Part shown: piece after piece, positions 26,573-35,956 of the stretch
Layout: every line of letters begins with the position of its first letter
Position numbering within the stretch: the first letter of the stretch is position 1
Assembly (NCBI GenBank): GCA_964489705.1
Contig: CAZAZQ010000001.1
Coordinates: 1 to 64,000, forward strand
Direction: 5' to 3'
From: CAZAZQ01 sp964489705
GTDB taxonomy: Bacteria > Zixibacteria > MSB-5A5 > GN15 > FEB-12
Length of the DNA stretch: 64,000 nt
The notes under the pieces: generated by a model
Databases searched by the model: none
The model's input: only the letters and a program-made list of their open reading frames with translations
Told to the model about the DNA's origin: nothing
Made by a program: the position numbers and the translations under genes

Positions 26573-28504
26573 CTAAGCGTTTTCCGCCAACCCCTTCCGT
26601 TCAATTTCCGTTTTCAAAAGGGTAAGCGCTTCATCTATCTTTTTTGAACCGATGTCTCCCTCACCGTGTCGGCGAACGGAGACCGTTTCCGCTTCCGCTT
26701 CTTTCGCGCCAATAATAAACATATACGGGATTTTTTGCAATTCCGCATCGCGGATTTTCGCTCCGATTTTCTCCGAGCGCTCATCCAAAACGGCGCGTAT
26801 GTTTTTCTCTTTCAAAATTTCGACTACTTTTTTACCGTAGTCGTTTATCTCATCGGTGATCGGCAAAACCTTCACCTGAACCGGTGCCAACCATAGGGGA
26901 AAGTTACCGGCGTAATGTTCAATCAGAACACCAAAGAACCTTTCTATCGAACCCAGCAGCGCCCGATGAATCATAAACGGTCTTTTCTGGCGTCCGTCGG
27001 CGTCAATATAATACAAGTCAAAGCGTTCCGGCAAGGAAAAATCAAACTGTATGGTCGAACACTGCCATGCTCGATTCAAGGCGTCCTTGATTTGAATATC
27101 GATTTTCGGTCCGTAAAACGCGCCTTCCCCCTCGTCGATCTGGTATGCCAAACCGGTCTTCTTCAAAGCGGCTTCCAAACCTGCCTCCGCCCGCCGCCAA
27201 CTTTCCTCGTCGCCGATAGCTTTTTCCGGCTTGGTCGACAAGAAAACGTCGTAATCGGAAAAGCCGAACGATTTCAATATATGAATACAGAAATTCAAAA
27301 TCCAAACCAGCTCTTCTTCCATCTTGTCCTGAGTGACAAAATGGTGGGCGTCATCCTGAGTGAAACCGCGTACCCGCATCAAACCATGCAACACCCCGGC
27401 GCGCTCGTAGCGGTAGACCGTCCCCAACTCCGCCCAGCGGAGAGGGAAATCCCGATATGACCACAAGCGGGATTTGTACATGTGAATATGAAAAGGGCAG
27501 TTCATCGGTTTCAACTGGTAAAACCGCTCGTCCACCTCCAAAGCGCCGAACATATTCTCTTTGAAGAAATTGTTATGGCCGCTCTGGTCCCACAATTCCT
27601 TGTGGGCAATGTGGGGACTATAGACCAAATCGTACCCCGCCTTCAGGTGCTCTTCCCGCCAGAAGTTCTCAATCTCGTTTCTGATGCGGGCACCTTTGGG
27701 CAGCCACAATACCAGTCCGGCGCCGACTTCTTCGGTTATGGTAAACAGCTCCAATTGCTTGCCCAATACCCGGTGGTCACGCCGTTTTGCCTCTTCCATT
27801 CGATGGAGATACTCGTCGAGCATCGCCTTTTTGGGATAGGAAACGCCGTAAATTCGCTGCAGCATGGGTCGTTTCTCATCTCCCCGCCAATAAGCGCCGG
27901 AAGAGGAAATCAGCTTGAAGGCTTTAATCATCCCGGCGTGCGGAAGATGGGGACCCCGGCATAAATCCTCGAAGCCGCTTTGCCGGTAGAAGCTCACTTC
28001 TCCGTCTTCGATTTCTTCGAGGATTTCGACCTTGTACGGATTCTCCTTGGCGCGATAAAACTCGATAGCTTCCTGACGGGAACGGTTAAACCGCTCAAAA
28101 GTCACATCTTCCTTGATGATTTCCGCCATGCGTTTTTCGATGCGCTCCAAATCTTCCGGTGAAAACGGCTTTTTTACGTCGAAATCGTAGTACCATCCCT
28201 CGTCAATCGGCGGACCGATGGCGGGTTTGGCATCGGGGAAAAGTTCGACCACCGCTTGCGCCATGATATGGGAGCTGGAATGCCAAAACACTTCCCGTCC
28301 TTCCGGGTGTTCGAACGTAAGAATCTCCACCGGGGCATTCTCGGAAATCGGTGCCTGTATGTCGTATACCACGCCATTGACTTTCACCGCGATGGCTTCC
28401 TTCGCCAAACGCGGAGAAATCGAACGGGCAATCTCATACCCGGTGATGCCGGGTTCGAAATCTTTGACCGTTCCGTCTGGAAAGGTAATCTGTAGCTGAG
28501 CCAT
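26573..28504 (-). CDS. thrS: Threonine--tRNA ligase
   Basis: 643 residues, full length: TGS domain (residues 1-62), the editing domain with HSSSHIMAQAV and the distal C-x-x-x-H region (LCRGPHLPHAG), the catalytic core with motif 2 (ELGTVYRYERAGVLHGLMRVRGFTQDDAH near 365) and motif 3 (HRALLGSIERFFGVLIEHYAGNFP near 515), and the anticodon-binding domain. It is transcribed after tRNA-Val and ends 18 nt before infC. Confidence 0.98.
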   Translation of the reverse strand: MAQLQITFPDGTVKDFEPGITGYEIARSISPRLAKEAIAVKVNGVVYDIQAPISENAPVEILTFEHPEGREVFWHSSSHIMAQAVVELFPDAKPAIGPPIDEGWYYDFDVKKPFSPEDLERIEKRMAEIIKEDVTFERFNRSRQEAIEFYRAKENPYKVEILEEIEDGEVSFYRQSGFEDLCRGPHLPHAGMIKAFKLISSSGAYWRGDEKRPMLQRIYGVSYPKKAMLDEYLHRMEEAKRRDHRVLGKQLELFTITEEVGAGLVLWLPKGARIRNEIENFWREEHLKAGYDLVYSPHIAHKELWDQSGHNNFFKENMFGALEVDERFYQLKPMNCPFHIHMYKSRLWSYRDFPLRWAELGTVYRYERAGVLHGLMRVRGFTQDDAHHFVTQDKMEEELVWILNFCIHILKSFGFSDYDVFLSTKPEKAIGDEESWRRAEAGLEAALKKTGLAYQIDEGEGAFYGPKIDIQIKDALNRAWQCSTIQFDFSLPERFDLYYIDADGRQKRPFMIHRALLGSIERFFGVLIEHYAGNFPLWLAPVQVKVLPITDEINDYGKKVVEILKEKNIRAVLDERSEKIGAKIRDAELQKIPYMFIIGAKEAEAETVSVRRHGEGDIGSKKIDEALTLLKTEIERKGLAENA

Positions 28505-28572
28505 TCTTCTTCCGTCCTTACGATAAAAGCGGATTACCAGGCGCGCCGACCCCGGGAAAACCCGCTAAAAAA

Positions 28573-28649
28573 TGGTGGGCGATACTGGAATTGAACCAGT
28601 GACCCCTTGCATGTCAAGCAAGTACTCTAACCATCTGAGCTAATCGCCC
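28573..28649 (-). tRNA. tRNA-Val (anticodon GAC)
   Basis: A 77-nt cloverleaf on the minus strand including an encoded CCA. The acceptor stem GGGCGAT / ATCGCCC, D arm AGCTCAGATGGTTAGAGT, anticodon stem CTTGC / GCAAG around loop TTGACAT (anticodon GAC), and T arm CTGGTTCAATTCCAG are all intact. It lies 68 nt upstream of thrS and behind a strong promoter, so it may share a transcript with the synthetase cluster. Confidence 0.96.
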
Positions 28650-28695
28650 AACCTTATCTCTGTTGCTTGGCAACATACCAATAATGTAAACATTA

Positions 28696-28724
28696 ATTTT
28701 ACCATAATGTTCGACGAATGTCAA
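28696..28724 (-). promoter_or_regulatory. Sigma-70 promoter of tRNA-Val (and probably thrS-infC cluster)
   Basis: TTGACA (28719-28724), 17-base spacer, TAAAAT (28696-28701) on the minus strand: a near-perfect promoter, starting transcription about 40 nt before the mature tRNA. It is the only strong promoter seen upstream of thrS. Confidence 0.78.
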
Positions 28725-28823
28725 CGGTAATCTTGCTCAACTTCACGAAAATATGCAATTGAAATACGGGGAAATGCCAAGAACGACATTCGAACCCGCT
28801 CGGACGACACGGATGAACACGCC

Positions 28824-29714
28824 TTAGGTGATTCCCGCCATTTGCATGAAGGTTTCCGCCTTGAGATACTCCTCCCGGAGGGCTTCCCCAATGTCGACCA
28901 AGTTCTCTTCCGAAAGCTGGAGGAACTCCAAAACGCCGGGCTGCAAGCTCCCGATGAGGTACGCTTCTTCCTCGTCATAAAAGGTCTTTTTCGCCAGATA
29001 ATCTCCCAAATGAACCAGGTAGGTAAGGGGGCAATCGGTATCGTTCAGTTGGGGGACGTGATGGAAGGTAATCGCATCTCCCAAAAGCTGGGGCAGTTTC
29101 CACTGGACGGCTAAGAAACCGCCGATTTGAGCGTGGTTGTACCCCAAAATCCGCTCTTCGATTTCATAATCCGAAGAGTGCTTGTCCCCTTCCCGTTCCG
29201 CTTTCAATTTCTTGTATTCCTCGACGAGAAAGCTCGAGATAATCATTTTTCCGATGTCATGCAGCAAACCGGCGGAAAACGCCGTATCCGGGTCGACAAT
29301 TCCTCGGCTTTTGACCCTTTTCGCCAAAATACGGGTGCAAAAGCCGGTTGCCAGAGAATGGCGCCAGAAACTTTCCTGAAATTCCTGATCGACGTTTTTC
29401 CCCTTGAACATATCCAGCACCGAGGCGGAAAGAACCAGATTTTTTATCGCCTCCAAACCGACAATCACAACAGCCTGCTTGACCGAGACCACCTCCCGCG
29501 ACAAGCCGTAGAACGCCGAGTTGGTCAACTTCAGCACTTTCACCGACATCGCCGGATCTTCCGCCAAAATAGAAGCGATTTGTCCGGCGGAGACTTTCGG
29601 ATCTCTGATGACCTTTTGGATTTGGTGAAACACAATCGGCGGGGTGGGAAGATTCCGAATGTTGCTGACCACCCGTTTGACTTTGCTATCGACTGTTGAT
29701 GTTGCTACCGTCAT
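28824..29714 (-). CDS. HDOD-domain signalling protein
   Basis: 296 residues. HDOD domains are HD-like but lack the full metal site and act as scaffolds in motility, cell-cycle and stress signalling. Visible pattern: LPTPPIVFHQIQKVIRDPKVSAGQIASILAEDPAMSVKVLKLTNSAFYGL near the N-terminus, SVKQAVVIVGLEAIKNLVLSASV, and a later GLLHDIGKMI HD-like pair followed by GYNHAQIGGFLAVQWKLP. Its ATG overlaps the flgM-like stop by four bases, so it belongs to the flagellar transcript and probably links a signal to motility. Confidence 0.88.
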   Translation of the reverse strand: MTVATSTVDSKVKRVVSNIRNLPTPPIVFHQIQKVIRDPKVSAGQIASILAEDPAMSVKVLKLTNSAFYGLSREVVSVKQAVVIVGLEAIKNLVLSASVLDMFKGKNVDQEFQESFWRHSLATGFCTRILAKRVKSRGIVDPDTAFSAGLLHDIGKMIISSFLVEEYKKLKAEREGDKHSSDYEIEERILGYNHAQIGGFLAVQWKLPQLLGDAITFHHVPQLNDTDCPLTYLVHLGDYLAKKTFYDEEEAYLIGSLQPGVLEFLQLSEENLVDIGEALREEYLKAETFMQMAGIT

Positions 29715-30049
29715 GGTTCTTCCTCAATCTCGTTATTGTCCTCCATTGCCTTCCCCAGTTCATCGGCTAACCGGTCGGCGATTCGCCGTTTGACCTCCGG
29801 CTGGTCGTAATACCCGGAACGAATCCGGGCGCGAATGTCGTTCAAGCGGGCGAGTTTCTCGGCGTGCTCGATAGCCGGAAGTTCCCGCCGGGCGGCATCC
29901 GCTAGTTCCGCCAACCGTTTTCGCGCCGCATCGGAAATCTCCACCCGATCGCTCGACGGCTGGGATGGCGAAACAACTTCTCTTTTTCGATTCTCCGCCT
30001 CACGGGGCGCTTGTTCCGGTTGTTCTCTACGCACGGGTCCTATTTCCAT
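29711..30049 (-). CDS. flgM: FlgM-like anti-sigma-28 factor
   Basis: 112 residues. FlgM holds sigma-28 (FliA) until the hook is complete and is then exported. The disordered Pro/Glu/Arg-rich N-terminus, DRVEISDAARKRL in the middle and the C-terminal helices LNDIRARIRSGYYDQPEVKRRIADRLADEL match the family, whose C-terminus binds sigma-28. A sigma-28 promoter is recognisable before the flagellin gene in this window, which supports the role. The gene for sigma-28 itself is not in the window. Confidence 0.78.
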   Translation of the reverse strand: MEIGPVRREQPEQAPREAENRKREVVSPSQPSSDRVEISDAARKRLAELADAARRELPAIEHAEKLARLNDIRARIRSGYYDQPEVKRRIADRLADELGKAMEDNNEIEEEP

Positions 30050-30123
30050 CTGTCTTCACCTTACCTTCCTATATACGGTGAACTTGCTTTGTCTATATCC
30101 GGCTCGGCTCTGTTTGCCGAGTC

Positions 30124-30576
30124 TTATTGTTTTCCATCGACAAACTGCGGCGAGGGGTCGGCTTCACGGATATACTGCAAAATCTTTTCGCTGTTTTTCA
30201 ACTCTCCCAGCTCCATCTTAATCCGCTCGTACCGTCCTTTGAGATATTCCTCGCTCTCGGCAACCAAGGTCATATTCTTTTTTACCATCGTCACGATGCT
30301 GTTGACCAGCTTCTTGACCTCCGGCATAATCGCCACCATTTGAAACGCCTGCGGATACCGCTTTTTGAGAGCGGCGACCTTTTCTTCCGATTTCTTGATC
30401 CGAAGCCGGTTCCGCTCGATTTCGGTAAAGAGATCCAGCAGGTGCTCGTCGCTATTGTACTTGAGCAAATCCCGCTGCCGGTCCAGCATGATGTACAGCG
30501 ATTGGTAAAACGAATATTCCTCTTTCAGAACGAAGATGAGCTCCCGTTCCACTTTTTTCAGAACATCGTAGTCCAT
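30124..30576 (-). CDS. FlgN/FliT-like flagellar export chaperone (second copy type)
   Basis: 150 residues, almost all alpha-helical with long heptad stretches (LDRQRDLLKYNSDEHLLDLFTEIERNRLRIKKSEEKVAALKKR). Size, helical make-up and place between fliS and flgM point to a FlgN- or FliT-type chaperone for a late filament protein such as FliD. A separate, clearer flgN lies before flgK, so this one may serve the cap. The assignment is by context more than by sequence. Confidence 0.6.
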   Translation of the reverse strand: MDYDVLKKVERELIFVLKEEYSFYQSLYIMLDRQRDLLKYNSDEHLLDLFTEIERNRLRIKKSEEKVAALKKRYPQAFQMVAIMPEVKKLVNSIVTMVKKNMTLVAESEEYLKGRYERIKMELGELKNSEKILQYIREADPSPQFVDGKQ

Positions 30577-30587
30577 ATCATCCTTTG

Positions 30588-31022
30588 CTACGCCGACTCA
30601 CTCACATGGCTTTGCGGCTCTCCGGCGGTCATCTGCGTTTCGGTGCCGCCGTTTCCTTCACGACGTTTCAGCTCAACCCAGCCGAGACGCACATTGTTTA
30701 ATATATTAATGTTATCGTCAATTATCGTTAAATCTTTGGTTGCCTCCGCCACCGACACCTGGTTGAGGATGAAAGTGTACAACTTCCCCAAGTTTTCGGC
30801 GATTTCACCGCCTTGTTCCGGGTTGAGGGTGGTGTAGAGGTGTGTGACGAACCGCTTGGCTTTTTGCAGTTGTTGGTACCCCTCCTCCGCATCGTTCGCC
30901 TCATAGGCGTTTCGCGCCGCGCGAAAAGCCGCCAGCGCACCGTCGTACACTTGAATGATAAGGTCAAGCTGCGACTTGCCCAGCGTTTCCACCTTCCGAT
31001 AGGTTGATAATTTTCCTTCCAT
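30588..31022 (-). CDS. fliS: Flagellin export chaperone FliS
   Basis: 144 residues. FliS binds flagellin's C-terminus in the cytoplasm until export. YRKVETLGKSQLDLIIQVYDGALAAFRAAR and the later FVTHLYTTLNPEQGGEIAENLGKLYTFILNQVSVAEATKD helices match the family. It follows fliD by 21 nt, the usual order fliC-fliD-fliS, and has a short extra C-terminal tail. Confidence 0.93.
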   Translation of the reverse strand: MEGKLSTYRKVETLGKSQLDLIIQVYDGALAAFRAARNAYEANDAEEGYQQLQKAKRFVTHLYTTLNPEQGGEIAENLGKLYTFILNQVSVAEATKDLTIIDDNINILNNVRLGWVELKRREGNGGTETQMTAGEPQSHVSESA

Positions 31023-31043
31023 GAACCCTCTTTTTGTTTCTGG

Positions 31044-33389
31044 TTATGTTTTCGATTTACCGGCTAAACCCCAGTTGGTATTCAGCCCGGCTAATTGACT
31101 GGTAAGAAACTGGCTTTGCGCATTGAGCTCTCCCAGAGCGGATTCCATTTCGTAAAACTTTTTCAACAACGACTCACGCCGCATTTCCAACAGCTCTTCT
31201 TGGTCGTCAATGCGTTCTTGAAGCATGTCGATTTGCCGTTGGTACCCTTTGATGCGACTGTCGAACAACCCTTCACCGGTCTTGGTGAAGCTGTCGACCA
31301 TGTCGTTCAGTTGGGCGGCTAACCCCTTTGAGATAGTAATGGTGCCGTCCACGCCCGAAGAAACTTGGGAGGCATCCATGGTAATCCGCAGCTTCAGCCC
31401 GGCGGTCGTCTTGTTGCCTTCTTTCCCGATGAGGAGCTGTCCTTTGCCTTCCGCCGGTTCGCCGTTGATAGTACCGTCGACGTCACTGCCGACATGGCTG
31501 GTACCGTTCGCCAAACCTAAAATGACATAGGCGGAGCTGCTGATGGAGGTGACAATCTGTACTTTGGAGTTCGAGCCGTAGGTCGAGCTTTCAAAATTCA
31601 AGTACCCTGTTCCGTCACCGGTCGACACCCACTCTACCGTCAAGCCGCGCTGGCCAATACTGGCATCTTCGTCGATTTTCGATTGTATTTCCTCCACCAG
31701 TTCGTCGGCGCTGGTATACGTTTTCTCGGTCAATACCAACTCTCCCGAGGTCAACCCATCGACGATGAATTTCAGCCGGTTGTTGGAACTGTCGAGCGTC
31801 AAAGGAGTGGTCGCGGGGTCGGTAATGCCGGAACCCTGGAAACGCCCGTGACTGGCGGCTCGGATGATGTCAACTTCGTAATCCTCCCCCGGCACCGTTT
31901 CTTCCGTCGCCGAGACAAATTCAATCAGGCTGTTGGTCGATGTTCCGGCGGTCGTGAAAAGTTTGATGACATCTTCAAGGTTGTTTTGCAACGCTTCATC
32001 CAACCGCGAGCTTTTCACAAGAGACAATTCGCCCGAGGCGGTGGTATGAATACCGAGGGAATACAAGTTTATGTACTTCCCTTCCAGCCCTTCCACACTC
32101 GAGCCTAAAATACTCCGGAGCGAATTTTGCATGATTTGGAGAGTGAAGTCACCGAAAAGCACCCCCGCTTCCTTCGACTCCGGATCGTAACTGTTCTGGT
32201 CGTCGATAAATTCGTTGACGTCATTGTACTTGGAAATAAAATCGTTGATGGCGTCTTTTATTTTGGAGGTGTCAAGATCCGTGCTGAGAGTCACACTCTC
32301 CCCTGCCGCCGTTTCTTTCAAAACCGTTACGGACAAGCCGCCGATTAAGTCCTCAAACGTATTGGTGTCGGAGGTGACGATAATCGGGGACCCGCTGCCG
32401 CCGTTGGAGCCGATGGCGATACGGGCATCGGATGCCTCTTGGAGGACGGGAGCGAACGTCGAAACTTGGAAGGTATCCCCCGCATTCAAGGTGCCCGAGG
32501 AGAAAGACAAAGTCAAGCCGTCCGAACCGGTGCCGGTCAACGCTACCTCGGTATCGGCTTGCGTCACAGTGATGGTTCCCGAATTGGTGCCGTCGGTCCA
32601 ATTGATAGTGATGGTATCGGTACCGACCGTCTGACTGCCGGAACCGGCGACGGTAAAGGTGTAAATTTTGTTCTCCGAGCCGGTGTAGGAGGCGCTGGAA
32701 CCCAAGGTAATCTGGCTATCTGAAGCCGAATTCATATTGATGAGCTCGGGGTCGTCAAACGAAGCCGTTTCAAAATCAAGGTTCGCCCCGCCGGTCAACT
32801 GTGAGGTGACATGAATCTGAGAAGAAATACCGGTTTTGTCCGACGTCAAAATCAATCGGTACGGATTGGACGAGGAACCGTCGTTGATGATAGATGCGGT
32901 CACGCCGATATCGGCGCTGTTGATGGCATTTTTGATTCCCACTAACGAATTGTTGGTCGCATCAATCGTAATAGCGTGAAGGGAGCCGTCACCGACGCTG
33001 ATATTGATAGTCCCCGTTCCGAAAGAAGCCAACGATTCGTTGGCGAACCCTTGGCTGGCGATTTGATGGTTGCGCGCCAAGGAAAGAATTTGAATGTCGT
33101 ACGAACCCGCCCCGACCTTACCGTCGACCGTGGCGGTCAGATACGAATCGTCAGAAATTTTTGTTGTCGACGCTTCAAAAGTAACCCGCTTGGACAAGCG
33201 GGACAACTCCGTCTGCAAAGCAAGAAACTTCGCCTGCAGCGCCTTCAACGTTGTGATGGTGTTGGTTTTGGTGGTTTTTTCGGCTTCGAGGAGATCGACA
33301 TTGCGGCGTTCATACGCCAAAATAGCGTCGACAATTTCTGCGGTGTTCAGCCCTGAGTTGATTCCGTCAATTGAACTAAGACCCGGCAT
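31044..33389 (-). CDS. fliD: Flagellar filament cap FliD
   Basis: 781 residues, longer than the 470-residue enteric FliD because of extra outer domains. The N-terminus MPGLSSIDGINSGLNTAEIVDAILAYERR and the C-terminal helices (LNDMVDSFTKTGEGLFDSRIKGYQRQIDMLQERIDDQEELLEMR, ending in QSQFLTSQLAGLN) are typical and drive assembly. The middle is Ser/Thr/Gly-rich beta structure. It lies 111 nt after flagellin, across a very stable hairpin. Confidence 0.95.
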   Translation of the reverse strand: MPGLSSIDGINSGLNTAEIVDAILAYERRNVDLLEAEKTTKTNTITTLKALQAKFLALQTELSRLSKRVTFEASTTKISDDSYLTATVDGKVGAGSYDIQILSLARNHQIASQGFANESLASFGTGTINISVGDGSLHAITIDATNNSLVGIKNAINSADIGVTASIINDGSSSNPYRLILTSDKTGISSQIHVTSQLTGGANLDFETASFDDPELINMNSASDSQITLGSSASYTGSENKIYTFTVAGSGSQTVGTDTITINWTDGTNSGTITVTQADTEVALTGTGSDGLTLSFSSGTLNAGDTFQVSTFAPVLQEASDARIAIGSNGGSGSPIIVTSDTNTFEDLIGGLSVTVLKETAAGESVTLSTDLDTSKIKDAINDFISKYNDVNEFIDDQNSYDPESKEAGVLFGDFTLQIMQNSLRSILGSSVEGLEGKYINLYSLGIHTTASGELSLVKSSRLDEALQNNLEDVIKLFTTAGTSTNSLIEFVSATEETVPGEDYEVDIIRAASHGRFQGSGITDPATTPLTLDSSNNRLKFIVDGLTSGELVLTEKTYTSADELVEEIQSKIDEDASIGQRGLTVEWVSTGDGTGYLNFESSTYGSNSKVQIVTSISSSAYVILGLANGTSHVGSDVDGTINGEPAEGKGQLLIGKEGNKTTAGLKLRITMDASQVSSGVDGTITISKGLAAQLNDMVDSFTKTGEGLFDSRIKGYQRQIDMLQERIDDQEELLEMRRESLLKKFYEMESALGELNAQSQFLTSQLAGLNTNWGLAGKSKT

Positions 33390-33449
33390 ATGAACTCCTG
33401 TAGGTTATGACCTCAATGTCTTTTTCGTTCTCTGCTGTCTTATTTCCCC

Positions 33450-33473
33450 CCGGGGGAAGTTTCCTTCCCCCGG
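33450..33473 (-). terminator. GC-rich hairpin between flagellin and fliD
   Basis: A perfect 10-bp stem CCGGGGGAAG / CTTCCCCCGG with a GAAA tetraloop when read on the minus strand. No U tract follows, so it is more likely a 3' stabiliser of flagellin mRNA or a partial terminator that lowers fliD expression than a full stop. Confidence 0.55.
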
Positions 33474-33500
33474 AGAAATTCTATGCGTCCTCTCTCTTTC

Positions 33501-35672
33501 TTATCCGAAGAGGGAGAGAACAATCTGCGGAACCTGGTTGGCTTGCGCCAGCATCGCCGTACCCGCCTGCAACAGAATCTGATTCTTGGTGAAGGTGGAA
33601 ATCTCCTTCGCCATATCCGTATCCCGAATGTTGGATTCGGAAGCGGTCAGATTCTGAGCGGCAATCCGCAGGTTTCTCAAGTTCGACTCCAGGGTGTTCT
33701 TCTGGAAGCTTCCCAGCGTACCACGAGTCGTCGAGACTTCGTTGATCGCCTGGTCAATGACCCGCTGGGCATCCTGGGCACCCTGAACGGTGGTCACGTC
33801 GATATCAGCCAGCGAGCGGAACATGTTCCCCGGCAGGTTCTTGCCCAGGGTGGACGAACTCATGTTGCGCAGGCTGATGCGAGCCGTCTGACCGACGTTG
33901 GCACCGATTTGGAAGACCAACGACTGGTCGGTGTTGTTGATGGTCTCGGTACCGCCGGAAGAGGTCAGGTCGTAGTTCACCGTGATGGATTCACTGCGAT
34001 CGGCGTTGTAGACGATGGTGTCGACCCCAGCCGTGACGGAAGTCGCCGGACCGCCGTTGAGACGGACGTCGAACTTCGCCGCTTTGACATCAAGCAACAA
34101 GCTGCCGACGTTCACGCCGGTTTGGGCGTTCGCAACGGTCAAGGTGATGGTGCCTCGGCCGCTTTCACCTGCCGCCTTGTTCCCGATGGTAATCTCTGAG
34201 GTTGAACCCCAGCGGACCGCCGAGATGGAGGTGGTGTAGTTGTCGAAGCTGATCAAAGCATCAGTCCCAGAGTTTGCCAAGCTGTCGGGAGTGAATTGGA
34301 GCACATTCTCCAAGTCACCGGTGCCGCCGCCGACGGAGTTCAACTTAATCTTGTAGGAAGAACCTTCGTCGCGAGTCGCCAACTGAATCTGGTCGCCGTT
34401 GACCAACGTCGCGTCGATGTCGGAGATCGTCCCGCCGGAAACCGTCCCGAAGGCGGTCAACAACGCCGCATCCAACGCACTCACCAACGACGACAAGGAA
34501 GAATACGTCCCTGACGCCAAGGTGACCGTTTGCGTCACGGTGCTGTTCTTGACAGTGGTCGCGGTGATGCTCAAATCCCGTCCGGACTTACCCCGAACGT
34601 CCTGCGACGCAATCGAGAACAGAGCCGAGGAGGCGGTAGTGGAGGAAGCGTTGGTCTTCATGGAATACTGCGCCCCGGCATTCGCCGCGGTGAAGCGCAG
34701 GTAGTTGCCGGCTCCCGCCGTACCACTGGCGACGATCTTACCCGCCAACGCCGTATTCAGGGCGATCTGGGTGTTGAACTTCGCCGCAATGGTGCTGGCG
34801 TCATCGCCTTCTTCGACACTGATCTGAATGGTCTGCTCGCCGGTCACCGCTTCGCCGTTCTCCTGATAGTTGAAGACGACGGTGTAGGTTCCGACGTGAG
34901 ACGCCGTCGCCACACTCAAGGTAGCGGCAGAAGAAATCTGCGCATAGGTCGCCGTGGTCGCAATGGTGAGGTTATTTCCCCACGCATCGGCGATGGTGAT
35001 CTGACCGGAGGTCTTCTTCGCCACATCGGAAGCTTGGAGGACGTCGAGGTTGTGAATCTTCTCTTCGAGGTTGTACGGATCGCCATCGGTGTTCGCCAAG
35101 CTCAGACCGAGCGAGGTGGTGTTCAACGTCGCCGTCGGGTCAGCCGTCTTGGTGGCGCTGATGGAATGAATGCCGGTTGTCAAGTTCGATTGACGAATGG
35201 TCAACTGGGAGCTGTTGGCACTGGTGATGGTCGCCACATTCGCCTTGGAACCATCCAGCAGCTTCTTGGTACCAAACTGGGTGTTCGAAGCAATACGATC
35301 GATGGTCTTGATCGCATTGTCGATTTCCGCTTGGTCGGCAGCCAACTGATCGGCGTCGTTGAAACCTTCGTTCGCCGCGTGAATCGCCAATTCTCTCATA
35401 GAAATCAGCAGATTGTTGATTTCCGTGAGCGCGCCTTCAGCGGTCTGAATCATGTTAATGGATCCCTCGGAGTTTTCGATAGCACGATTCAATCCTGCTA
35501 TCTGCGCCCGGAATTGTTCGGAAATCACCAAACCCGCCGGACTGTCTGAACCCTTGTTAATGCGGAAGCCCGAGGACAACTTCTGCATTGAATCGGACAG
35601 CGCGTTGGTCGTAAGGACCAAGTTACGATGAGCGTTTAACGCTGCCAGGTTGTGGTTAATGCGAAGTGCCAT
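33501..35672 (-). CDS. fliC: Flagellin
   Basis: 723 residues, far longer than minimal flagellins (about 270). The conserved D0/D1 ends are intact: MALRINHNLAALNAHRNL, FRINKGSDSPAGLVISEQFRAQI and NMIQTAEGALTEINN at the N-terminus; NLRIAAQNLTASESNIRDTDMA and a terminal IVLSLFG at the C-terminus. About 430 residues in the middle form a surface-exposed Ser/Thr-rich D2/D3 insert, a likely glycosylation target given the two glycosyltransferases upstream. It starts eight bases after AAGGAGGA, with a roughly 200-nt leader carrying a sigma-28 promoter and CsrA-type sites. Confidence 0.96.
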   Translation of the reverse strand: MALRINHNLAALNAHRNLVLTTNALSDSMQKLSSGFRINKGSDSPAGLVISEQFRAQIAGLNRAIENSEGSINMIQTAEGALTEINNLLISMRELAIHAANEGFNDADQLAADQAEIDNAIKTIDRIASNTQFGTKKLLDGSKANVATITSANSSQLTIRQSNLTTGIHSISATKTADPTATLNTTSLGLSLANTDGDPYNLEEKIHNLDVLQASDVAKKTSGQITIADAWGNNLTIATTATYAQISSAATLSVATASHVGTYTVVFNYQENGEAVTGEQTIQISVEEGDDASTIAAKFNTQIALNTALAGKIVASGTAGAGNYLRFTAANAGAQYSMKTNASSTTASSALFSIASQDVRGKSGRDLSITATTVKNSTVTQTVTLASGTYSSLSSLVSALDAALLTAFGTVSGGTISDIDATLVNGDQIQLATRDEGSSYKIKLNSVGGGTGDLENVLQFTPDSLANSGTDALISFDNYTTSISAVRWGSTSEITIGNKAAGESGRGTITLTVANAQTGVNVGSLLLDVKAAKFDVRLNGGPATSVTAGVDTIVYNADRSESITVNYDLTSSGGTETINNTDQSLVFQIGANVGQTARISLRNMSSSTLGKNLPGNMFRSLADIDVTTVQGAQDAQRVIDQAINEVSTTRGTLGSFQKNTLESNLRNLRIAAQNLTASESNIRDTDMAKEISTFTKNQILLQAGTAMLAQANQVPQIVLSLFG

Positions 35673-35680
35673 ATGTTCAC

Positions 35681-35712
35681 TCCTCCTTGATTATTTTAGG
35701 GTATCCGTACCC
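35681..35712 (-). promoter_or_regulatory. CsrA-type binding sites in the flagellin leader
   Basis: On the minus strand GGGTA-CGGA-TACCC (35699-35712) is a perfect 5-bp stem that shows GGA in its loop, the classical CsrA target. Ten bases further the ribosome site AAGGAGGA (35681-35688) holds a second ANGGA. This is the two-site layout known from the hag leader of Bacillus subtilis, where CsrA blocks translation and FliW relieves it; csrA and fliW are both in this locus. Confidence 0.65.
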
Positions 35713-35879
35713 GTTTTATGTTAGTTAGTGTTATGCTCAACATATGCCACTTCCAATGTTCTCATATTTCGCAGGTGAATATCCATTTACCTACGCCGGT
35801 TGTTCGTATGAATCTGACCCTCCTTCGTTGATGCTTGAGTTCGCCACCCAATTTTGTTCCACGCTTTTTCTTACCATCT

Positions 35880-35906
35880 ACATCGGCAAAATCCGTAACT
35901 ACTTAA
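35880..35906 (-). promoter_or_regulatory. Sigma-28 (FliA) promoter of flagellin
   Basis: Minus strand: TTAAGTAG (35899-35906), 11 bases, GCCGATGT (35880-35887), compared with consensus TAAAGTTT-N11-GCCGATAA (5/8 and 6/8 with exact spacing). Transcription would begin near 35873, giving a leader of about 200 nt. A flgM gene lies in the same locus. Confidence 0.7.
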
Positions 35907-35956
35907 GAAGTTTTGCGGAATAACTTTGGGGAAAAATTACCCCTCCCGAACTTTTT

